NCBI GenBank assembly: GCA_036873755.1
Contig: JAVTVY010019458.1
Coordinates: 19,367-83,366 of the forward strand
Direction of reading: 5' to 3'
DNA from: Hanleya hanleyi
Taxonomy: Eukaryota > Mollusca > Polyplacophora > Lepidopleurida > Hanleyidae
Length of the DNA stretch: 64,000 nucleotides
The position numbers were made by a program, and so were the translations under genes. The notes below the pieces were generated by a model. The model worked only from the letters and a program-made list of their open reading frames with translations. It did not search any database and was not told the DNA's origin. Each line of letters starts with the position of its first letter. Within the stretch, counting starts at the first letter, position 1. This document shows, piece by piece, positions 53,612 through 64,000 of this stretch.

Positions 53612-55196
53612 GGTTGAACATCCGGACGTCTAAGAGAAAATTGGAACTCTTCTGGGTTTGGAGGTGAAACCCGGAAGTGACGTCACAACCTGCGTGACCT
53701 GCGCAGCAGAATGGAAACGACACCTTAGTCTAGCCCCCTCACATAGGCTTCACATGGATACCTCACTCGATCCCATCGGCCCACTAGTGGCCCACCTAGA
53801 CCCCAAAACGTCTATTTCCATACCCTTTGTCCACTGCGCATGCGCAGAGTGGCGATATTTCAACCCCGCACTCACCCCATTAGATGCCCCCTCACATAGG
53901 CTTCACATTGATACCTCACTCGATCCAATCGGTCCACTAGTGGCTCCCCTAGATCCCAAAACGTCTATTTCCATACACTTTGTCTATTGCGCATGCGCAG
54001 AATGACGATATTCCTACCCCACATCCACTCCATCGGTTGCCCCCTCATAGAGCTTCACATTGATACCGCACTCGACCCCATCGGCCCATTAGTGGCCCAC
54101 CTAGATCCCAAAACGTCCACCCCGTATGGACCTATACACCCATAGCCATGCAGCATACGCCTACCCAGGCCTCGGTGACTTTTTCCAAAAATTTCACCGT
54201 TTCGCTCCGGGACCCTTCCCATCGTGTTCTAAATGACGAGACGTGAAAAACAAATCCAAGCAACCCATATCACAATGAACGTGTGTGAATTTTCCAGGTT
54301 GGACCTATACCCCCCATGGCCAGCCTATGGGCCTATATACAGACCTCAGTGACTTTTCCCAAAAATTTCACCGCTTCGCTCCGGGACCCCTCCCATCGTG
54401 TTTTTCTCGGCGAGACGACCAATAGTAAAGCTCACGAAAAAAAAAAAAATGACCATCCCCATACCCCATACAGACATTTTCCCTTATATTGTATGATACA
54501 GACCCCTATTGTAGAGGTAAAGTCCGTGTTCCGCTTTTTATAGTTTCGGAAAAAAATCCTAATTTTACATGCACCCACCCCATTGACTTGATAGGCAGGC
54601 CCCGATAAGCCCGGGGACCGATATTAGCCCTTTTGGCTAGAGTTGATAGGGGTTTTCCCCTATTTTAGGGGTAAAGTCCGTATTCCGCTTTTTATAGTTT
54701 CGGGAAAAAATCCTAATTTTACATGCACCCACCCCATTGACTTGATAGGCAGGTCCCAATAAGCCCGGGGACCGATATTAGTCCTTTTGGCTAGGGTTGA
54801 TAGGTGTTTTCCCCTATTTTAGGGGTAAAGTCCGTGTTCCGTTTTTTATAGTTTCGGGAAAAAAATCCTAATTTTACATGCACCCACCCATGACTGGATG
54901 TCCCTTCACGAATGCTTCACTTTGATACCTCACTCGACCCAATCGGACCATGCAGCGTATTGAAGTCTAGGGACTACTTTTTCTCCGCGGAAGCTTTTTC
55001 CCGAGACCGCATCACCGCCAGACCGCATCACCGCGGAAGAATACATGCCCATGACCGCCACGTGACCGCCACCTGTCGTCACAGAGGTCAAAGGCGTGCA
55101 TGAGCGCTTCCTATACTTTAACCTGGGTTCCACCTCAAATTTTACCCGGGGAACAATTAATGAGGTCAATGAGGCTTTAAATCCTTGCTACATACT
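53612..55196 (+). repeat. Polinton right terminal inverted repeat
   Basis: Inverse of 42505-44119 with the same order of satellites: CRE-ETS edge (53670-53685), satellite units (GCGCATGCGCA at 53838 and 53990), two 180-bp units (54130-54450), three 154-bp units (54500-54890), and the unique end to CATACT at 55196. Confidence 0.9.
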
Positions 55197-55202
55197 GTGG
55201 TC
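55197..55202 (+). other. target site duplication GTGGTC (right)
   Basis: Matches 42499-42504. Confidence 0.85.
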
Positions 55203-55212
55203 GATCAATTTA

Positions 55213-55658
55213 GTCAAGCAAACGCAACATTCGTATTCATATCCATCTGCCATTTGGTGATGAGGCGTTGCTGTCGGGCTCATTCCAAGCTATCCAAGGT
55301 ATCTAGTTGAGTCAGTGCCGTGTCCAGGGATGCACGATCTCTAATGCTAAAGGACTGGTCGTACACGAGGGTATTGTGACTGGGGTAAGTACCGGAGCTG
55401 ATCCGTCTCCTTATGCCTTAATAAATATCCAAAATGAAATTTAATATGAAGGCTGTAGCTTTGTCCTCAACAATGGTATAGGCGATGTCGGTGAAAGCGG
55501 TGCCGGATGGTAGGCCAATGCCGCTGGTAGATCGCACTCACAGCTTCCGGTATCGGTAGTACCTCCGGAAGTGGCTCTTCGGGATCTGTGGTAAAGTTTC
55601 CCTCGTAAGTGGGGACGGGATTCCTGGCGAGCGGTGAGAGGGATCTTCCACGTCGCAT
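55213..55658 (-). pseudogene. extra ORF of the older Polinton, unidentified
   Basis: On the minus strand 55658-55467 encodes 63 residues (RRGRSLSPLARNPVPTYEG, then FTTDPEEPLPEVLPIPEAVS). After a gap, 55387-55213 reads FSIRDRASLDTALTQLDTLD and then LITKWQMDMNTNVAF before stops. Nothing similar is present in the young copy, so the older one carried an additional gene between paralog 1 and the next promoter. Family unknown. Confidence 0.4.
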
Positions 55659-55949
55659 GGTTTAAGATAAGTGGGTAGTCCTGAAAAAATCAACTCTATT
55701 TATTAGCCTTCAGTATGGCGCATCATGAGAGAGCAACATGAAAGGTATATCCCATATTATCGGTGAATATCTGCCGCTGGGGACAAAGTTCCTTTCTGGA
55801 CGCTTTCATTTGGGTTCTGACGCCGTACCGATCTCCGTTGTATGGATGCGATTGTCACTGGGTATGACGTAGTCGTCCTGGAATACGGGTGTTAAGTTTA
55901 TCCAGAACATCACGAAGGTGAGAACCGGATACTCCCTCTCGTCTTCGTC

Positions 55950-56370
55950 CTTGACGTGGTTGATGATTTAATAGTACTTAATAGTGCGAGACAAGGCCCA
56001 CTGGAGGGCTTACCGCTCATCGGGTGTAAACAGCTGGTTCACAATAGGCACCACTTTCTCAAAGGCCGTCCATAGATCAGAGTCTAAGGTGAAGCTTCGG
56101 GAGGGATCCTGGTAACGACCCAGGCGTGCGACCACGGTTCACGGTGTACGTAGATGGCATTTACCACGTGAATGAGGTCACCATCGAGCTCACCGCTCAA
56201 CACCCGTTTAAATTTGGTCCAGCCGTCATGGTGTGGCGCAACCGTTTTTGATGTGGGCTCAGGGCCCTATCAGCGAACATCCCGGTCTTCTACGATTTTG
56301 ACTTCATCCACATAGACGTGTAACCCACCTCGGGTGTAAGGGGAAGGAGCATTCGTAGGACTAGCGGCAT
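55950..56370 (-). pseudogene. paralog 1 of the older Polinton (relic)
   Basis: Matches 45152-45560 in reverse: ATG 56370, LPLTPEV near 56335, a region equivalent to KRVLSGELDG near 56200, and the part before RSSDEL near 56020. Broken by indels. It shows the same length at the frame-change point as the young paralog 1. TATAAATA lies 50 bases upstream (56427-56420). Confidence 0.7.
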
Positions 56371-56450
56371 GGTCGAGGAAATGACGCATGAGGAATGACC
56401 CACACCGCCACTGACGCCGTATTTATAGTGCATTCGTTCGTCCGGTTGCG

Positions 56451-56879
56451 CATGACCAGCCCTATTTATTCATCTCACACTACCCTAGCGAAGTATGGGT
56501 TCAGGCGACTGATTTAGTATAATTCACCTGTCTCTGGCTCTCGATATAGGACATGTGGAGAAAATGAAGGTTCCCCACCTGCCATTTATGCTGGACACAT
56601 AGCTGGCGATATTGTCGGGTACCATGCTTGATAACCTGCATTCCGGGAGATTAATATTGGAGCAAATGAAGGACATATACAATGGTACTGAGGAGTAGAT
56701 AACTCTTGTTGCATTTTCCAGGACATGTCAATTAACATTGAAGTAAGTGATGGACATATATACAACTTTTGATGGGCCTCAACGACAGATTCCGAAAGGG
56801 CACGTAACGCCTCTTGCCCTTTGAAGTTTGCTTGTGACCTCACTTTCGGTTCCGATCACGTGTCCAGAAGTGAATTTTG
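56451..56879. other. no gene recognised
   Basis: Contains repeats of GGACATATACA near 56670 and 56750; presumably upstream DNA of the relic. Confidence 0.4.
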
Positions 56880-59800
56880 ACCCCTGCGCATTTCCATAAG
56901 GAGCAAGTATTAACCATCTCTGCACCAAACCGTCCATTCATATTCCCTTTTTCTACTGCGCATGCGCGGAATGACGTCAGTTCCACGCCATACCCCAGTC
57001 GGACGCTCCCCCACGAGTTCTACATATTGACACCTCCCACGGCCCAATCGGACCAATAGTGGCCCATCTCGTCCCCAAAACGTCTATTCTCATACTCTGT
57101 TTCTACTACGCATGCACAGAATGACGTCAGTTCCACGCCGCACGCATCCAGTCAGATGCTCCCCAACGAGTGCTTCACTATGACACCTCCCACGGCACCA
57201 AACGAACAAATAGTGGCCCATCTCGACCCCAAAACGTCTATTCTCATAGTGTTTTCCCACTGCGCTTGCGCAAAATGACGTTAGTTTCACGCCACCCTCA
57301 TCCAGTCGGACGCTCCCCCACGAGTGCAACATTTTGACACCTCCCACCGCCCATTTGGACCAATATTGACCCCAAAACGTCTATTCACATACTCTTTTTC
57401 TACTACGCATGCGCGAAATGACGTTAGTTCCACGCGGCATTCATCCAGTTGGATGCTCCCCAACGATTGCTTCACTATGACATTTCCCACGGCACCGGAC
57501 TAATAGTGACCCATCTCGACCCCAAAACGTCTATTCCCATCCCTATTCTTTCTACTGCGCATGCGCGGAATGACGTCAGTTCCACGCCAAACTCCTCTAG
57601 TCGGACACTCCTACATGAGTGCTTCACTTTGACACCTTCCACGGCCCATTTGGACCAACAGTGGCCCATCTCGACCCCAAATAATCTATTCCCAATTCTT
57701 TTTCTACTGCGCTTGCGCAGAATGACGTCAGTTCCACGCCACACTCATCTAGTCGGATGCTCCCCAACGAGTGCCACATATTGACACCTTCCACGGCCCA
57801 TTTGGAACAATAGTGGGTCCCATCGACCCCAACCCGTCTATTCCCATACTCTTTTGCTACTGCGCATGTGCAGAGTGACGTTAGTTCCACGCCACCCCCA
57901 TTCAGTCGGCCGCTAGCCCTTCCCCCGAGTGCAACACACTGACACCTTCCACGACCGATTTGGACCAATATTGGCTCATCTCGGCCCCGAAACGTCTATT
58001 ACCATACACTTTTTCTACTGTGCATGCGCAAAATTACTTCAGTTCGTAGCCATACTTATCTAGTTTGACGCTTCTCCACGAGTGCTTTGCTTTGATGCCT
58101 CCCACGGCCCATTTGGACCAATAGTATCCCACTCGACCCGAAACCGCCTATTCACATATTCTTTTCCTGCTGGGCATGCGCAGAATGATGTTAGTTCCAC
58201 GCCACCCTCATCCAGTCGGACGCTCCCCTACGAGTGCAACATTTTGACACCTCCCTCGGCCCATTTGGACCAATGTTGGCCCATCTCGGCCCAAATACGT
58301 CTATTCCCATACACTTTTTCTACTACACATGCGCGGAATGACGTCAGTTCCACACCGCACTCATCCGGTCGGATGCTTCCCCACGAGTGCTACATACTGA
58401 CCCATCCCACAACCCATTTAGACGAACATTGGCCCATCTGGGTCGCAAAACGTCTATTCGCATACTCTTTTTCTGCTGCGCATGAGCAGAATGACGTCAG
58501 TTCCACGCCATACCCATTCAGTTGTACGCTACTCCACGATTGCTTCACTATGACACATCCCACAGCCTAATCGTACCAATAGTGGCCGATCCCGACCCCA
58601 AAACGTCTATTCCCATCCCTTTTTTCCACTGCGCATGCGCGGAATTACATTAGTTGCACGCCACACTCATCCAGTCGGATGCTCCCCCACGAGTGCTACA
58701 TATTGACACCTTCCACGGCACATTTGGACCAATAGTGGCCCATCTCGACTGAAAACGTCTATTCCCATAGCCTTTTTCTACTGCGCATGCGCGGAATGAC
58801 GTTAGTTCCACGCGGCATTCATCCAGTTGGATGCTCCCCAACGATTGCTTCACTATGACATTTCCCACGGCACCGGACTAATAGTGACCCATCTCGACCC
58901 CAAAACGTCTATTCCCATCCCTATTCTTTCTACTGCGCATGCGCGGAATGACGTCAGTTCCACGCCAAACTCCTCTAGTCGGACACTCCTACATGAGTGC
59001 TTCACTTTGACACCTTCCACGGCCCATTTGGACCAACAGTGGCCCATCTCGACCCCAAATAATCTATTCCCAATTCTTTTTCTACTGCGCTTGCGCAGAA
59101 TGACGTCAGTTCCACGCCACACTCATCTAGTCGGATGCTCCCCAACGAGTGCCACATATTGACACCTTCCACGGCCCATTTGGAACAATAGTGGGTCCCA
59201 TCGACCCCAACCCGTCTATTCCCATACTCTTTTGCTACTGCGCATGTGCAGAGTGACGTTAGTTCCACGCCACCCCCATGCAGTCGGCCGCTAGCCCTTC
59301 CCCCGAGTGCAACACACTGTGACCTTCCACGACCGATTTGGACCAATATTGGCTCATCTCGGCCCCGAAACGTCTATTACCATACACTTTTTCTACTGTG
59401 CATGCGCAAAATTACTTCAGTTCGTAGCCATACTTATCTAGTTTGACGCTTCTCCACGAGTGCTTTGCTTTGATGCCTCCCACGGCCCATTTGGACCAAT
59501 AGTATCCCACTCGACCCGAAACCGCCTATTCACATATTCTTTTCCTGCTGGGCATGCGCAGAATGATGTTAGTTCCACGCCACCCTCATCCAGTCGGACG
59601 CTCCCCTACGAGTGCAACATTTTGACACCTCCCTCGGCCCATTTGGACCAATGTTGGCCCATCTCGGCCCAAATACGTCTATTCCCATACACTTTTTCTA
59701 CTACACATGCGCGGAATGACGTCAGTTCCACACCGCACTCATCCGGTCGGATGCTTCCCCACGAGTGCTACATACTGACCCATCCCACAACCCATTTAGA

Positions 59801-60490
59801 CGAACATTGGCCCATCTGGGTCGCAAAACGTCTATTCGCATACTCTTTTTCTGCTGCGCATGCGCAGAATGACGTCAGTTCCACGCCATACCCATTCAGT
59901 TGTACGCTACTCCACGATTGCTTCACTATGACACGTCCCACAGCCTAATCGTACCAATAGTGGCCGATCCCGACCCCAAAACGTCTATTCCCATCCATTT
60001 TTTCCACTGCGCATGCGCGGAATTACATTAGTTGCACGCCACACTCATCCAGTCGGATGCTCCCCCACGAGTGCTACATATTGACACCTTCCACGGCACA
60101 TTTGGACCAATAGTGGCCCATCTCGACTGAAAACGTCTATTCCCATAGCCTTTTTCTACTGCGCATGCGCGGAATGACGTCAGTTGCACGCCATATTCAT
60201 CCAGTCGGATGCTCTCCCGCGGGTGCTACATATTGACACCTTCTACGGCAAATTTAGACCAATAATGTCTTATCTCGACCCCAAAACGTCTATTCCCATA
60301 TCCTTTTTCTACTGCGCATGCGCAGAATGACGTCAGTTCCACGTCATACCCATTCAGTTGCACGCTCCTCCACGATTGCTTCATATTGACACCTTGCACG
60401 GCCCATTTGGGCCAATATTGGCCCATCTCGTCCCCAAAACGTCTATTCCCATACACTTGTTCTATTGCGCATGCGTAGAATGACGTGAGT
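56880..60490 (+). repeat. 24-unit satellite of about 152 bp with higher-order duplication
   Basis: The GCGCATGCGC-type core recurs at 56958, 57108, 57262, 57405, 57557, 57709, 57862, 58020, 58172, 58325, 58478, 58631, 58783 and so on to 60467. Most units also have AATGACGTCAGTTCCACGCC after it and CGACCCCAAAACGTCTATTC before it. Nine units (57405-58782) are repeated almost exactly as 58783-60160, a 1378-bp higher-order unit. Long open frames follow the repeat and are not genes. Confidence 0.93.
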
Positions 60491-60835
60491 ACCATGGGAA
60501 ACCATTGTGAGGTTATTTCCTTCATTCTATCCTTTACGTAAACCCGACATATCAAGCAAAGCTTGTGGAAAGTCGTAGTGACAAGAAGTGATATGACTCC
60601 ACAGAAAAATGCACTAACTGCATATATGTATTTATAAAAAACATCACAAGGACCGAAACATCCCTGTGATGATCAGTTAACATTAGTATACATGTGGGCT
60701 TATGCCCATGCCATTTTCTCCCTTTTTCCCTTCGTTTTGTCTGTGTGCAATAATTAAGCAAAGTCTTTTTTTTTGTCTATAAGACTATAATGAACTACTT
60801 TACTGTCAAACATCTGAAGAAATATCTCCAGAACA
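60491..60835. other. no gene recognised
   Basis: AT-rich flank of the satellite; nothing identified. Confidence 0.4.
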
Positions 60836-60845
60836 GGCCAGATTC

Positions 60846-61078
60846 GAAAAAAAATTGAAATTGAAGGTTAAAGTTGAAATTTAAATTGAAATTCAAAATT
60901 GACATTTAAATTTGAAATTGGAAGTTGAAAGTTGAAATTTCGAGTTAGACTTCGAATTTTCATTTCGGAAATACCGGTATAAATGTGGCTTTCAAATTGA
61001 ACTTGAAATTTCAGATATTGCAATTATTGTAATTTGAATTTCAAATTTGAATCTGAATTTTAAATTTCGAATATTCAT
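60846..61078. repeat. TTGAAATT-type simple repeat
   Basis: Irregular copies of TTGAAATT, TTGAAAG and AATTCAAA over about 230 bases. Confidence 0.7.
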
Positions 61079-62333
61079 GGGATTCGATCTGCTTTCGACA
61101 GCGATAGTGCGATTGGACAGTACAACGGAATACCAGAAAATAGGTGAGTTGCAAGTATAGTCAGTAACCGGCGAAAATGAGTGGGACCTGGTTGAAGTGA
61201 CAAACCCAACATCCCCTGTTCCGAAAAATTTCAATGCAATGGGATTTGTAGGAAGTCTACGCCAGATATAACAAAGCAAATCTAGATCTAACAGAGATAT
61301 TATATCAGAGAACTTCAAAACTGCAATTCTAACATATCTAATGATGAATTTATTAAGTGACATCTATTGGAATAACGCGAGAAAATGATATGTTCAATTT
61401 CTCTGTTAAGCTGTGAGTCAGGTAGACACCGAGCAAACGCGACCTCTGGAAAAAATCTAAGTAAGCTTTGAAGCCATATAATTTATCTGAATATCAAAGC
61501 TGATATATCGGTACAGTTGAGATTTCGTGTTGGCAACCTCATAACATGTCGAACAGATTAGCCATATGTTTGCAAACTGATTAACCAAATCAAACGTCCT
61601 CAAAGACAGTACCCGGTATTAAGTTTCTAGCTTTCGAGGTTCTTGTTTATTAACCAGACTATCTTCCTTATTTCTAACGTTGGGGTCGAATAAATTAGAC
61701 CAGAGACTGAGTTATTTGATACTAGAATCTTATACTCTGCCATGCACCTAAGAGACTTTGAAGGGTTCATTTTGCTGAGGACGTGCCCGCACTGTCTATT
61801 GAAATTTGAAAGTTTGAGGTATAATTAAGAAATAATTGCGTGTTTACTGTGGTGAAACAAGTAGGATAGATCGCTATGCAATAGGATGAATCTAAGTTCA
61901 GGTCTGAGTGATCAAACATGAAGACATGAACGTGTAGAGATCACGTTAGCCCCCCCCCCCCCCACCTATACCTCACAATAAATGTGTTGACCCATCAAAG
62001 CAGACACTACCTGCAAGTCGCATGCCAGAAATCCACAAAACGGCAGCTAGGGGCACGCTAAAACGCTTGTTACGTTCAAATTAACGGGGGAAAGACAATG
62101 TTAACAATCACCAATATATTTGAACTATCTAAACTTAGCGTGAACGTTGGATTTTTGAATAGATTATTATTGTTTCCGTACTTTATCATTGATCATATCG
62201 CAGTGCACGGTTAAGCCTAGCCCCCCCCCCAACCCCCCCTCCACCCCCCTCCACCCCCACCCTCTCGGCGAGCGCAGCTGAGCACGAGAAGAAAATCATG
62301 ACGTCAAACTTTGCGCACCGACTCGCTTCTTAA
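61079..62333. other. no gene recognised; C-runs
   Basis: Poly-C tracts at 61951-61964 and 62221-62266. No gene or RNA recognised. Confidence 0.4.
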
Positions 62334-62938
62334 CCTTATCTAGTCTAAGCCTTTTGGGAAGTATCCTGGCGGGGGAGGGAGAGGGGGGGGGGAATGCCCC
62401 CCTCCCTTCCTCCCCAATTATTTTTCTTACCCCTTGAGCTAGGGGGCTGAAACTTACCACACCATACCCTTGGGCCAAGCTGTACCAGAAAATGTAAAAA
62501 ATGCAAGATGGCCGCTCCGATGATGTCACAGTGACGTCATTTTCGAAAACGGCATTTTTGGTCGATTTTTCGGTCAGATATTCCGAATTTTGTATTCATG
62601 TAATTTCCCCGCAAAAACTGCATAATAAATTAGTAAATATTAATGTGATGTGAAATAAAATAGTTTTTGACCACTTTTCATCGCGGAAAAGCAGAAATTT
62701 GGAAGAAATATGACGACAAAAATGACTTTTTTGGTACCCCACTTGGTCGCCATCTTGAATTTATCCATGACCCTCTCCTTGGGGGGTCATGCAAATAGGC
62801 TCAAAATGACCCCAATATGATAAACTATAAAGTCACGGAGTTTCAGCTCTCCATTTTTTGGTGTTTCGGAGATAGCGCAGAATGTTGGTAGGGGTCGGGT
62901 GGGCATTCCCCCCGCTCCTCCCCCAACGCCAGGTAGGG
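62334..62938. mobile_element. longer relative of the piggyBac-like MITE
   Basis: Flanked by TTAA (62330-62333, 62939-62942). The right end CCAGGTAGGG resembles the 34.5-kb copy; the left end CCTTATCTAG is weaker. Interior parts match 34310-34480 in reverse (GTTTCAGCTCTCCATTTTTTG, CATACCCTTGGGCCAAGCT). Confidence 0.6.
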
Positions 62939-62942
62939 TTAA

Positions 62943-63229
62943 GGGACGTCTACTGAAATTAAACGCCACTCAGGTTTCCTTCCTTACATGTAATAATGTC
63001 ATTTGGTAAAACACATGCGGTGTGGTAAAATTTGGATTTTAAATGGAAAATTTCAATGCGGAAATAACTTTTACTTCAAATTACAATATCAAAAAAGGAA
63101 GAAAAAAATAACATTTGAAATTTCAATTTGAAGCTGGAAATTTTTCTTCATCTCGAGCTGTAAAACACGATGGTGTGGGGGGGGGGGAGGGGGTCTCGAG
63201 GCCATGCGTTGACTTTTGTTGAAAAGTTC
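62943..63229. other. no gene recognised
   Basis: AT-rich sequence with a G-run at 63177-63191. Confidence 0.4.
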
Positions 63230-63905
63230 TGATGACGGATGCGCAGTAGGCAGGCTGATCGAGGTGAGCGTTTTGCGGTCTAGGTGGACCCATGGTGGTC
63301 CGATTGGGTTGTGTGAGGTTTCAGTTTGAAGCATTCGTTGTCGAGCGTGCAACTGGATGGGTGCGGGGTGAGGATATCGTCTATCTGCGCATGCGCAGTA
63401 GAAAAGGGGTAGTTGAATGGACGCTTTTGGGTCGAGATGAACCAATATTGGACCGTTCGGGCCGCGTGAGGCGTCATCGTGAAGCTGCCGTAGGGAACCA
63501 TTCGACTGGACTAGTGTGTCGTCCATTTTCAACATTCTACGCATGCGCAGACAGGGAATTGGGGGAAAAGGGCACTGGAATGAACGTTTGGGGTCGACCA
63601 TGTTGGTCCGATTGGGCCGTGTGAGGTTTCATCGTGAAGCATTCGTGGGGGACCATACCACTGGACTAAGGTGATGTCTCTTTTCAACATTCTGCGCATG
63701 CGCAGACAGGTAATTATGGGAAAAGGGCATTGTAATGGACGTTTTGGGGTCGAGGTGGACCCATAATGGTCCGAATGGGCCGTGTGGGATGTCAGATTAA
63801 ACAGCGCAATGGGGCGCATGCGCAGGCAGGGAATGATGTGGAAAGGGCATTGAAGTGGACGTTTTGGGGCGAATAGTGGGCGTACTGTGTCGGGGAGGGT
63901 ATCCA
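63230..63905 (-). repeat. satellite array with GCGCATGCGC motif (4-5 units)
   Basis: CGCATGCGCAG occurs at about 63387, 63540, 63696 and 63817 (spacing 120-156), with GTTTTGGGGTCGA and GTGAAGCATTCGT. Same family as 31-32.7 kb, reverse orientation. Confidence 0.85.
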
Positions 63906-64000
63906 TGTGAAGCGCCCCTCCAGGCCGATCACAGAAAAAACGGACTTTAAACCTACACCTGGTGAACCATAGAAATGAGAATGCTGTTGTTGTTGTTTTG

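Larger units (their letters stand above)
42505..55196 (+). mobile_element. Polinton/Maverick element, 12.7 kb
   Basis: Complete by its ends: 6-bp target duplication, termini AGTAGTATGTAGCAAGG and CCTTGCTACATACT, and inverted repeats of about 1.6 kb. Gene order: small membrane protein, two paralogous unknown ORFs, integrase, stalk protein, ATPase, PX-like, Pro-rich, penton-like, basic protein, major capsid, protease. This is the Polinton virus-like gene set without DNA polymerase B. Integrase and major capsid protein are open, while at least five genes are broken. It is inserted into an older copy of the same family. Confidence 0.92.
35331..56450 (-). mobile_element. older Polinton relic, split by two insertions
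   Basis: Three separate stretches on the minus strand together follow the gene order of the young Polinton. 56450-55197 holds the first unknown ORF plus an extra ORF. 42504-42383 holds a promoter joined to the membrane segment of the stalk protein. 38154-35716 holds the stalk, ATPase, PX-like, Pro-rich and penton start genes. They are separated by the young Polinton (42505-55196) and a 4.2-kb transposon (38155-42380). The second paralog and the integrase are deleted between TATAAATACGAG and GTGGGCTTT near 42461. Major capsid and protease genes are not found. Many stops and frameshifts: long dead. Confidence 0.8.

Noticed and set aside
42505..55196. Endogenous adenovirus or adintovirus
   Set aside because: Retrovirus-type integrase, long TIRs, 6-bp target duplication and capsid gene type fit a Polinton; no polymerase or adenovirus-specific genes are seen.
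57449..59948. Several open frames of 110-160 codons, some present twice
   Set aside because: They lie in the 152-bp satellite and are duplicated by its 1378-bp higher-order repeat; composition follows the repeat, no family resemblance.
56880..60490. CRISPR-like regular spacing
   Set aside because: Units are contiguous diverged repeats with no unique spacers, no cas genes, and the DNA is eukaryotic.

Overview
The window looks like non-coding, repeat-rich nuclear DNA of a marine invertebrate. A mollusc or other lophotrochozoan is my best guess, at low confidence. Reasons: every recognisable gene belongs to a mobile element or is broken; there is a 5S-rRNA-derived SINE with an (ACTC)n tail, arrays of about 150-bp satellites, LINE, Ty3/gypsy, piggyBac-like and MULE-like elements, and a large Polinton (Maverick). 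No intact host gene was recognised. The only host-like gene is a peptide-receptor-type GPCR pseudogene at 24.4-25.7 kb.

Layout. 1-6.4 kb: a 5'-truncated, frameshifted Ty3/gypsy element with RNase H end and integrase, two extra ORFs (one a C2H2 zinc-finger protein) and a 3' LTR, followed by a minisatellite. 7.2-19.7 kb: a large imperfect inverted duplication (arms 7184-10815 and about 17600-19709) whose spacer holds one LINE inserted into another copy of the same family, plus a MITE. The left arm carries a 1.1-kb MULE-like element with target duplication that the right arm lacks. 20.9-23.5 kb: two copies of one short inverted-repeat element with different cores and an exact 29-bp micro-inversion. 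24.4-26.5 kb: GPCR pseudogene and SINE. 26.5-33.1 kb: satellite arrays of three families that also build the ends of the Polinton.

The centrepiece is 35-60 kb. A 12,692-bp Polinton (42505-55196) has 1.6-kb terminal inverted repeats, AG...CT ends and a 6-bp target duplication GTGGTC. It carries two paralogous unknown ORFs, a chromodomain integrase, a membrane stalk protein, a packaging ATPase, a PX-like core peptide, a proline-rich protein, a penton-like minor capsid protein, a basic core-type protein, a double-jelly-roll-type major capsid protein and an adenain-like protease. No family-B DNA polymerase is present. It sits inside an older relic of the same family on the minus strand, whose parts lie at 35.7-38.15, 42.38-42.50 and 55.2-56.45 kb. 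A 4.2-kb inverted-repeat transposon (38155-42380) interrupts the relic as well.

How the parts work together: several genes of the young copy have their own TATA box fused to the stop codon of the gene before, while the capsid block uses overlapping or nearly overlapping stop/start codons. The inverted repeats are made of tandem units carrying NRF-1-like palindromes, and their inner edge has a CRE-ETS motif. Integrase and major capsid protein are open, but ATPase, penton, the basic protein, the first paralog and the protease are broken, so this copy is probably not autonomous. 56.9-60.5 kb is a 24-unit, about 152-bp satellite with a 1378-bp higher-order duplication; the rest to 64 kb is repeats and unannotated sequence.
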